DNA from: an uncultured Bacteroidales bacterium | GTDB lineage: Bacteria > Bacteroidota > Bacteroidia > Bacteroidales > Bacteroidaceae | Assembly (NCBI GenBank): GCA_902783615.1 | Contig: CACZRQ010000084.1 | Coordinates: 1 to 6,376 of the forward strand | Length of the DNA: 6,376 bases | Reading direction: 5' to 3' | Shown: positions 1-4,593 of the stretch, piece after piece | Numbering within the stretch: the stretch's first letter is position 1 | Layout: each line of letters begins with the position of its first letter | Position numbers and translations under genes: made by a program | The notes under the pieces: model-generated | What the model was told of the DNA's origin: nothing | The model's input: only the letters and a program-made list of their open reading frames with translations | The model's database searches: none

Positions 1-918
1 ATGAGGTACCCCATCTGGCAATGTCTTCTCCATCTCTGCCATCAGTTCTTCATCCAGCATGTCGCACTTGGTGATGGCCAACACGCGCTGTTTGTCAGCC
101 AGTTCTGGGTTGAAGTTGATAAGTTCGTTGAGCAGTAGCTCGAATTCCTTTGTCACATCGTCAGCATCAGCAGGCACCATAAACAACAAAAGTGAATTGC
201 GCTCAATGTGTCGCAGAAAGCGGAATCCCAAGCCTTTGCCTTCGCTTGCTCCCTCGATGATACCAGGGATGTCAGCCATCACGAACGACTGGTTATCTCT
301 GTAAGAAACGATGCCGATGTTGGGTACTAAGGTGGTAAACGGATAGTTGGCTATTTTTGGCTTTGCCGCAGAGACCACAGAGAGCAAGGTTGATTTACCA
401 GCATTGGGCAAACCCACCAAACCCACGTCGGCCAACAACTTCAACTCCATGATGACAGTCATTTCCTGCTCAGGCTCTCCAGGTTGTGCGTAGTCGGGAG
501 CCTGACGGGTAGCTGTGGCGAAATGCCAGTTGCCCAAGCCACCTTTTCCACCTTTCAACAGCACCACCTCCTGACCGTCATCAGTTACATCGCAAACATA
601 ATCACCCGTTTCGGCATTATAGACCACAGTTCCGCAAGGCACTTCAATATATTTGTCCTCGCCAGCCTTGCCTGTTGATTTATTACGAGACCCAGCTTCG
701 CCATTGCCTGCAATCACATGACGGTTATACTTCAGGTGCAACAAGGTCCAGTAATTGCGATTGCCTCGCAAAATCACACTGCCACCTCTTCCACCGTCGC
801 CTCCGTCTGGTCCACCCTTAGGGATGTACTTCACGCGACGCATGTGCGTGGAGCCTTTGCCGCCCTTTCCAGAGCGGCAATAGATCTTCACATAGTCAAC
901 GAAATTCGATTCCGCCAT
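1..918 (-). CDS. obg: GTPase Obg, N-terminal 306 residues (C-terminus beyond window)
   Basis: Obg is a GTPase that binds the 50S ribosomal subunit and acts in ribosome maturation and growth or stress control. The start ATG is at 918-916 and 306 codons are visible before the edge. The family is usually about 340-430 residues, so the end of the G domain and the C-terminus are missing. The N-terminal glycine-rich Obg fold is clear (GKGGKG at 17-22, GGPDGGDGGRGG at 35-46). The G domain shows G1 GLPNAGKST at 169-177, the switch I element YPFTT at 192-196, G3 DIPG at 216-219, and G4 as TKCD at 283-286, where NKxD is the classical form. The stop of adk (921-919) directly abuts this ATG, so obg is the third gene of an hpt-adk-obg operon and is probably translated by re-initiation. 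The identification is secure; only the truncation by the window is a limit. Confidence 0.97.
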   Translation of the reverse strand, partial: MAESNFVDYVKIYCRSGKGGKGSTHMRRVKYIPKGGPDGGDGGRGGSVILRGNRNYWTLLHLKYNRHVIAGNGEAGSRNKSTGKAGEDKYIEVPCGTVVYNAETGDYVCDVTDDGQEVVLLKGGKGGLGNWHFATATRQAPDYAQPGEPEQEMTVIMELKLLADVGLVGLPNAGKSTLLSVVSAAKPKIANYPFTTLVPNIGIVSYRDNQSFVMADIPGIIEGASEGKGLGFRFLRHIERNSLLLFMVPADADDVTKEFELLLNELINFNPELADKQRVLAITKCDMLDEELMAEMEKTLPDGVPH

Positions 919-1491
919 TTATTTCACTTTGTCGATGGCCTCACAAATGTCGGCAAAGATGCGGTCCAGCTCACCCAAGCCATTGATGTGCTGATACTTT
1001 CCATCTTTTTTATACCAATCAATCAATGGAGAAGTCTGAGAATGATACACCACTAAGCGCTTCTTGATGGTCTCCTCATTATCATCGGCACGGCCACTCA
1101 ACTGTCCACGCTTGATCAAGCGAGTCATCAGCTCATCCTCTGGCACTTCCAAGTCGAGCATCACACTCACTTCCTGACCACGATCCTTCAGCATTTGCTT
1201 CAAAGCTTCAGCCTGAGGAATGGTACGAGGAAAGCCATCGAAGATAACGCCCTTGCTATCCTCGAAACTGTCGAACTTAGCAGCCAGGATATCCACCATC
1301 AGTGAATCTGGAATCAGTTGCCCCTGATCGATATAACCCTTAGCCGTCTTACCCAGCTCTGTGCCATTCTTGATTTCAGCACGCAACACATCACCTGTTG
1401 AGATGTGGTTGATGCCATACTTCTCTACAATCTTCTCACTCTGTGTGCCCTTGCCTGAGCCAGGAGCACCAAAAATAACGATATTCAGCAT
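919..1491 (-). CDS. adk: Adenylate kinase, short-LID type
   Basis: This 190-residue cytosolic enzyme interconverts ATP + AMP and 2 ADP. The P-loop GAPGSGKGT is at 8-16. The AMP-binding segment STGDVLR is at 31-37 and the signature FDGFPRT at 84-90. The arginine-rich LID region is short (LIKRGQLSGR at 125-134, with R128, R134 and R145). There is no four-cysteine zinc-binding LID insert, so this is the short form, consistent with its length (long forms are about 214-220 residues). The gene lies 13 bases downstream of hpt, and its stop codon touches the obg start. The 13-base gap is A/T-rich with no Shine-Dalgarno sequence, as is usual in Bacteroidota. It is expected to be co-transcribed with hpt, which places purine salvage and adenylate balance in one unit. 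Confidence 0.98.
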   Translation of the reverse strand: MLNIVIFGAPGSGKGTQSEKIVEKYGINHISTGDVLRAEIKNGTELGKTAKGYIDQGQLIPDSLMVDILAAKFDSFEDSKGVIFDGFPRTIPQAEALKQMLKDRGQEVSVMLDLEVPEDELMTRLIKRGQLSGRADDNEETIKKRLVVYHSQTSPLIDWYKKDGKYQHINGLGELDRIFADICEAIDKVK

Positions 1492-1504
1492 TTTTATAAT
1501 TGTT

Positions 1505-2044
1505 TTATTGATTCACCACTGTATATATATTAGGATAGTTACGTCCATATCCATCATAATCCAAACCATAGCCCAGAATAAAGTCGTTGGGGATAGATAT
1601 CGCCACATACTTCACATCCAGAGGTACTTTCAGCGAGTCTGGTTTCATCAGGAGCGTGCAGATCAGAATCTCCTTAGGCTCATATTTTTCCAGTGTTTCT
1701 AATGCATGCTTCATGGTGGTACCAGAGTCTATTATGTCTTCTATAATCACCACTGTACGTCCTTTGATGTCCTCGTCCAGTCCAATCAGGTCCTTCACAT
1801 GCCCCGTAGTACTCATGCCACTGTAGGATGACATTTTCAAGAACTGCAACTGGCATGGAATGGTGATGCGCTTCATCAGGTCGCTCATGAACATGAACGA
1901 GCCATTCAGCATACCCAGAAACAAAGGTTCCTTGTCGGCCAAATCCCTGTTCAACTCAGAAGCCAACCTGTCCACCTCTTTCAAAATCTCCTCTTCCTTG
2001 ATGGAGATGGTGAAATCCTTATCCTTTACATGTATCTTTTCCAT
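1505..2044 (-). CDS. hpt: Hypoxanthine phosphoribosyltransferase
   Basis: This 179-residue cytosolic salvage enzyme transfers phosphoribose from PRPP to hypoxanthine (and usually guanine), giving IMP or GMP. The PRPP-binding signature VVIIEDIIDSGTTM is at 98-111, with the acidic pair E102-D103 and the phosphate loop D106-T110. An N-terminal pyrophosphate-loop element, LNGSFMF, is at 46-52. The mobile catalytic loop includes SSYSGMSTTG at 72-81. Purine-pocket residues are likely K134, F155 and the GYGLDYD segment at 158-164. Length fits bacterial Hpt (about 175-185). It is the first gene of the minus-strand hpt-adk-obg operon, with a -7-like box about 23 bases upstream of the ATG. Guanine versus hypoxanthine preference cannot be read from the sequence. 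Confidence 0.96.
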   Translation of the reverse strand: MEKIHVKDKDFTISIKEEEILKEVDRLASELNRDLADKEPLFLGMLNGSFMFMSDLMKRITIPCQLQFLKMSSYSGMSTTGHVKDLIGLDEDIKGRTVVIIEDIIDSGTTMKHALETLEKYEPKEILICTLLMKPDSLKVPLDVKYVAISIPNDFILGYGLDYDGYGRNYPNIYTVVNQ

Positions 2045-2066
2045 AGACTTTAGTTTTAAGAATGGG

Positions 2067-2074
2067 CAAATTTA
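2067..2074 (-). promoter_or_regulatory. Probable -7 box of the hpt-adk-obg promoter
   Basis: On the minus strand the sequence is TAAATTTG, an exact match to the Bacteroidetes -7 consensus TAnnTTTG. It would start transcription roughly at 2060, giving a leader of about 15 nt before the hpt ATG at 2044. No TTG lies at the usual 19-21 base distance upstream; that stretch is mainly an A-run followed by a TC-rich segment. The -33 element is therefore weak or absent and the call rests on one box. Confidence 0.5.
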
Positions 2075-2115
2075 GCGTTTTTTTTTGAGATATGAGAGAG
2101 ATTTTCCAAATATTG

Positions 2116-2146
2116 TTGGATAAGTGAGTACGAATGCCTACTTTTG
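2116..2146 (+). promoter_or_regulatory. ridA promoter, Bacteroidetes type
   Basis: A -33-like TTG at 2116-2118 is followed by a 20-base spacer and the -7 box TACTTTTG at 2139-2146, matching TAnnTTTG. Transcription is expected to start near 2152, which leaves an A-rich leader of about 38 nt before the ATG at 2190. This placement makes the in-frame upstream ATG at 2124 untranscribed, which supports the shorter ridA reading. Confidence 0.7.
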
Positions 2147-2189
2147 TGGTGTAAGCTTTAAAAACTCTACTAAAAAAGAAGATAACAAA

Positions 2190-2570
2190 ATGACAAAGAA
2201 AGCTATTTCAACAGAGAAGGCTCCAGCTGCTATTGGGCCTTATAGCCAGGCCATTGAGGCCAATGGTTTTGTGTTCGCCTCTGGGCAGTTGCCCATCGAT
2301 CCTGCCACAGGACAATTCCCAGAAGGGGGAATCAAGGAGCAGACCCGCCAGAGCATCCTGAATGCCCGCGCCATCTTGGATGCTGCCGGCCTGAGTTTAG
2401 CCCATGTGGTGAAGACCACCGTTTTCTTGGCAGATATGAACGATTTCGCTGCCATGAACGAGGTCTATTCCTCTTTCTTCCAATCTCCTTTCCCTGCCCG
2501 CTCGGCTGTGGCTGTCAAGACATTACCCAAAGGGGCTTTAGTGGAGATCGAATGCATGGCTGTGAAATGA
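2190..2570 (+). CDS. ridA: RidA family reactive imine/enamine deaminase
   Basis: The product is a 126-residue YjgF/YER057c/UK114 (RidA) protein. Family members hydrolyse reactive 2-aminoacrylate and related enamines or imines formed by PLP enzymes such as threonine dehydratase, and they work as cytosolic trimers. Visible family features are KAPAAIGPYSQA at 10-21, the SGQLPIDP segment at 31-38, and the C-terminal signature around PARSAVAVKTLPKGALVEIE at 102-121. R104 and E119/E121 sit at the positions of the usual substrate-carboxylate arginine and active-site glutamate. The frame is open back to an ATG at 2124, but the 22 extra residues are low-complexity and lie upstream of the predicted transcription start. 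The 126-residue form matches the family's normal length of about 124-130. The gene is divergent from hpt and is monocistronic, followed by a hairpin terminator. Confidence 0.95.
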   Translation: MTKKAISTEKAPAAIGPYSQAIEANGFVFASGQLPIDPATGQFPEGGIKEQTRQSILNARAILDAAGLSLAHVVKTTVFLADMNDFAAMNEVYSSFFQSPFPARSAVAVKTLPKGALVEIECMAVK

Positions 2571-2579
2571 AAAGAGTGA

Positions 2580-2624
2580 AATGAAAAGGGGGAGCTTTAA
2601 GCCCCCCTCTTCATTCAGCTTTTT
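2580..2624. terminator. Bidirectional intrinsic terminator between ridA and the peptide genes
   Basis: A G5 run at 2588-2592 pairs with the C6 run at 2602-2607 around a loop that can itself pair (GC at 2594-2595 with GC at 2601-2602). The stem extends outward with AATGAA at 2580-2585 against TTCATT at 2610-2615, interrupted by a mismatch. On the plus strand it is followed after a few bases by T5 (2620-2624), serving ridA, whose stop is at 2568-2570. On the minus strand the G/C stem runs directly into TTTTCATTT, serving the two peptide genes. The right arm covers the stop codon of the second peptide gene (2617-2615). Confidence 0.8.
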
Positions 2625-2821
2625 GGTGTACATCCTTTTCCTATACCTTTAGTAATGCAAACATTACCTCCTCTGCCACCACCTGTCACATTATCCAGGT
2701 CATCTTCCGAGAGTTCTTCTCTCATAACGACATTCTGATCTTTGTCAGAACCTTCAATGGTCAATTTCTTTACTTCGTCGTCGATTTCGATCTGCACGAC
2801 TCTTTTTTCCTTATTTCCCAT
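2615..2821 (-). CDS. Double-glycine leader peptide, putative bacteriocin/RiPP precursor (second of pair)
   Basis: This is a 68-residue small peptide gene whose product I do not recognise as a named family. The leader (1-48) ends in ELSEDDLDNVTGG, a double-glycine processing motif. V45, L42 and L37 sit at -4, -7 and -12 from the second glycine, the hydrophobic positions read by C39 peptidase-transporters. The tail after G48 is 20 residues, glycine-rich and basic, with two cysteines (C55 and C64) that could form a disulfide or be modified. A second GG at 51-52 offers an alternative cleavage point. The ATG at 2821 was chosen because its product aligns end to end with the upstream paralogue; a longer in-frame start at 2896 would lie inside that gene. 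It starts 7 bases after the first gene's stop, so the two are co-transcribed. No exporter or modifying enzyme is in view, so bacteriocin, signal peptide or other RiPP all remain possible. Confidence 0.8.
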   Translation of the reverse strand: MGNKEKRVVQIEIDDEVKKLTIEGSDKDQNVVMREELSEDDLDNVTGGGRGGNVCITKGIGKGCTPKS

Positions 2822-3023
2822 ATTCTTTTTATTGTTTTTTTGGACACCTGATTCTAGAGAAAATGCTTCCAAGCTTTCCTCCTCCTGAAACTTCATCCAG
2901 TTCTTCTTCTGACAATTCTTCTCTCATGACCACTCGTTGGTCTTTATCCTCACCAGTGATAGTCATTTTCTTCACATTGTCGTTGATTTCAAATTGAACA
3001 ACACGCTTTTCTTCCTTCGCCAT
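2675..3023 (-). repeat. Tandem duplication of the leader-coding segment
   Basis: The segments 3023-2877 and 2821-2675 each encode 49 residues that match at 35 positions without gaps. Differences are mostly conservative (N/D, E/D, M/L, F/I, S/T). Similarity stops at the glycine run, so the duplication is visible only in the leader parts while the downstream core segments have diverged or been exchanged. Confidence 0.8.
2829..3023 (-). CDS. Double-glycine leader peptide, putative bacteriocin/RiPP precursor (first of pair)
   Basis: This 64-residue peptide is paralogous to the gene just downstream. The leader (1-48) has an acidic second half with ELSEEELDEVSGG, placing V45, L42 and L37 at -4, -7 and -12 from the putative cleavage after G48. 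The upstream half (KRVVQFEINDNVKKMTITG, 6-24) is hydrophobic/charged alternating and could form a beta hairpin; it is not a Sec signal peptide. The tail GKLGSIFSRIRCPKKQ is 16 residues, strongly basic, with a single cysteine (C60). The leader is about 70% identical to the second peptide's while the tails share no clear similarity, the classic conserved-leader, variable-core pattern of exported peptide precursors. It is the first gene after a good promoter at 3050-3080. Function is inferred from architecture only; the expected product is a small secreted peptide. Confidence 0.82.
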   Translation of the reverse strand: MAKEEKRVVQFEINDNVKKMTITGEDKDQRVVMREELSEEELDEVSGGGKLGSIFSRIRCPKKQ

Positions 3024-3049
3024 ATTAAATGTATTTAGAATTCAATTTG

Positions 3050-3080
3050 CAAACATATAGCTTTTCTTTTACTTTTGCAA
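3050..3080 (-). promoter_or_regulatory. Promoter of the double-glycine peptide pair
   Basis: On the minus strand a TTG (3080-3078) is followed by a 20-base A-rich spacer and TATGTTTG (3057-3050), matching TAnnTTTG. The spacing is the same as in the ridA promoter. The start of transcription would be near 3043, about 20 nt upstream of the first peptide's ATG. The pair therefore need not depend on read-through from the MFS gene upstream. Confidence 0.7.
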
Positions 3081-3093
3081 GTTTTTTTTGGTC

Positions 3094-3118
3094 AAAAAAT
3101 GTAATCGAAAAGCGAATT
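3094..3118 (-). terminator. Possible weak terminator after the MFS gene
   Basis: On the minus strand, AATTCG and CGATT can form a stem of about five pairs with one bulged T and a short T-rich loop (3118-3103). It is followed after three bases by T6 (3099-3094). The stem is short and A/T-rich, so termination would be inefficient at best. It lies between the MFS stop (3137-3135) and the peptide promoter. Confidence 0.25.
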
Positions 3119-3134
3119 TGTTACATGTTTACCT

Positions 3135-4496
3135 TCATTCTTCTTTTTCCTTGATGATGAATACTGCACAGGCTCCAATCAGAAGCATGATACCTGCAAT
3201 CACCATCATGTTTACCTCGGGAGAGAGGCCTCCAGCAGGAGTCATCACACTCAGGATGGTTCCACCTAAAGCAGCTGCAACAATCTGAGGCACACAGATG
3301 GTGCCATTGAACAAGCCTAAATAAGTACCCATGTGACCACCCGTCAAGGCATTTGTCAGGATGGTGAAAGGCAAGGCCAGCATAGCTGCCCATGCACATC
3401 CAATGAGCAGGAAACTCAGGAACAATGCATACTGGTTATGCACGAAGTAGATGGAAATGAAGCCGATGCCACCTAAAACAAGACTCAAGGCATACACCAA
3501 CTTGCGATTCTTGAACAGGGGGATTACCACTGCCCAAAGTACAGAACCGATAGCCTGTACGGCAAAGATAACACCCACCCAGTTGGCTGCTTCCTGATAT
3601 TGTGGACTTGTGGTGTCGAGCACCAGTTTCTGCACGCCATTCACCACGTTCGTCACTGTTGGGGCATCAAACACGTTGGCAGCGATGGAACCGTTAGTGT
3701 AGGTCCACATGAACATGAAGGCAAACCAGCAGAAGAACTGCACTAAACCCACTGTCCAGAATGCCTTGGGGGCATGAACCAACAACTGCAACATGTTGGT
3801 CTTCTCTTTCTTCGATTCTTCGGTGATGCCGTGATACTCAGCATATTCCTTGGGAGGATATTCTTTAACTTTGGCTGTGGTGTAAATGACGCATAGAATC
3901 AGGATAGCGGCACCAATATAGAAGGAATAAATCACTGAATCGGGTACAACGCCTTGAGCAGCAACGTTCTTGATGCCTATCCAAGCAAAGATATAAGGGA
4001 AGAGGTAGCCCACTAAGCTACCTGCATTGCACAGGAAACTCTGGATAGAGTAAGCCAAACCCTTTTGCTTGGTATTCACCATATCGCCCACCATCATCTT
4101 GAAAGGCTGCATAGCCATGTTGATGCTGGTGTCGAGAAACATCAGCGAGAAGAGTCCGAAGATCATGGCTGTGCTTACTGCCATACCGAAACTGCCGGCA
4201 TTGGGCAAAAGGCACATCACGATAACAGCCACCAGCGATCCTATAAATAAATATGGTATGCGACGACCCCAGCGAGTCCAAGTACGGTCACTCCAAGCAC
4301 CCACGAAAGGCTGTACAATGATACCAGCCAAAGGTGGAAGTAACCAGAAGTAACTTAGATTGTGGGGGTCGGCACCTAATGTTGAGAAAATACGACTGAT
4401 GTTGGCGCTCTGCAGAGCGTAGGCTATCTGCACGCCAAAGAAGCCGAAACTGATGTTCCAAAGCTTCCAAAAACTCTGATCGGGAATCTGTTTCAT
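3135..4496 (-). CDS. MFS sugar transporter, GPH/SLC45 (sucrose-maltose symporter) type
   Basis: This is a 453-residue inner-membrane protein with about twelve hydrophobic segments and a central charged cytoplasmic loop (roughly 208-235, KVKEYPPKEY followed by Lys/Glu-rich sequence). The N-terminal half resembles cation-coupled sucrose/maltose symporters: WLLPPLAGIIVQPFVGAWSD at 51-70, then the MFS loop 2-3 motif ending RWGRRIPY at 75-82, and D122 with downstream N126 and QPF at 130-132 in the fourth segment. Members of this group import di- or oligosaccharides with a proton or sodium ion. The exact sugar cannot be read here, and no glycoside hydrolase or phosphorylase sits next to it. It is divergent from the acyltransferase gene at 4594 and shares its promoter region. 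A loop of about 35 residues between the seventh and eighth segments (near 265-305) is larger than usual. Another small solute is possible. Confidence 0.85.
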   Translation of the reverse strand: MKQIPDQSFWKLWNISFGFFGVQIAYALQSANISRIFSTLGADPHNLSYFWLLPPLAGIIVQPFVGAWSDRTWTRWGRRIPYLFIGSLVAVIVMCLLPNAGSFGMAVSTAMIFGLFSLMFLDTSINMAMQPFKMMVGDMVNTKQKGLAYSIQSFLCNAGSLVGYLFPYIFAWIGIKNVAAQGVVPDSVIYSFYIGAAILILCVIYTTAKVKEYPPKEYAEYHGITEESKKEKTNMLQLLVHAPKAFWTVGLVQFFCWFAFMFMWTYTNGSIAANVFDAPTVTNVVNGVQKLVLDTTSPQYQEAANWVGVIFAVQAIGSVLWAVVIPLFKNRKLVYALSLVLGGIGFISIYFVHNQYALFLSFLLIGCAWAAMLALPFTILTNALTGGHMGTYLGLFNGTICVPQIVAAALGGTILSVMTPAGGLSPEVNMMVIAGIMLLIGACAVFIIKEKEE

Positions 4497-4538
4497 GATA
4501 TTATTACAATTAAAGTTTTCAATTCCAGTTTTAACATA

Positions 4539-4569
4539 GCAAAGGTAACGATTTTTTTATTACCTTTGC
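4539..4569. repeat. Inverted repeat containing two divergent -7 boxes
   Basis: GCAAAGGTAA (4539-4548) and TTACCTTTGC (4560-4569) are perfect 10-base inverted arms separated by 11 bases that include a T7 run. Each arm holds TACCTTTG reading outward toward its own gene. The symmetry may simply reflect two identical promoter boxes, or it may be an operator for a dimeric regulator. Confidence 0.75.
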
Positions 4570-4571
4570 AA
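4540..4571 (-). promoter_or_regulatory. Promoter of the MFS transporter gene
   Basis: On the minus strand a TTG at 4571-4569, preceded by GTTT, is followed by 21 bases and the -7 box TACCTTTG at 4547-4540. The predicted start of transcription is near 4533, giving a leader of about 37 nt to the ATG at 4496. The -33 element overlaps the -7 box of the divergent gene, so the two promoters cannot easily be occupied at once. Confidence 0.68.
4561..4568 (+). promoter_or_regulatory. -7 box upstream of the acyltransferase-prfC unit
   Basis: TACCTTTG matches TAnnTTTG exactly and would start transcription near 4575, about 19 nt before the ATG at 4594. No TTG stands 19-21 bases upstream, where the sequence is ATAGCAAAGG, so the -33 part is poor compared with the divergent promoter. 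Confidence 0.6.
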
Positions 4572-4593
4572 CAAAACTAAAAAAACTTGTATA

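Noticed and set aside
718..1056. Plus-strand open frame across the adk-obg junction.
   Set aside because: It is antisense to two strongly conserved genes (Obg N-terminal domain and adk C-terminus) and resembles no known protein.
2081..2110. TTTGG on the minus strand at 2110-2106 as the -33 element for hpt.
   Set aside because: It is about 32 bases from the TAAATTTG box, well beyond the usual 19-21 spacing.
2615..2896. A 93-residue reading of the second peptide starting at 2896, inside the first peptide gene.
   Set aside because: The extra 25 N-terminal residues overlap the first gene out of frame and have no counterpart in the paralogue. The ATG at 2821 gives an end-to-end leader match and normal 7-base spacing.
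2571..3134. Possible mobile element or attachment site around the peptide genes.
   Set aside because: No transposase, integrase, tRNA gene, terminal inverted repeats or target duplications were seen; the only repeat is the leader duplication.
4497..4593. Riboswitch or small RNA in the divergent intergenic region.
   Set aside because: The region is 97 bases, A/T-rich, and is accounted for by two promoters; predicted leaders are under 40 nt with no stable fold apparent.
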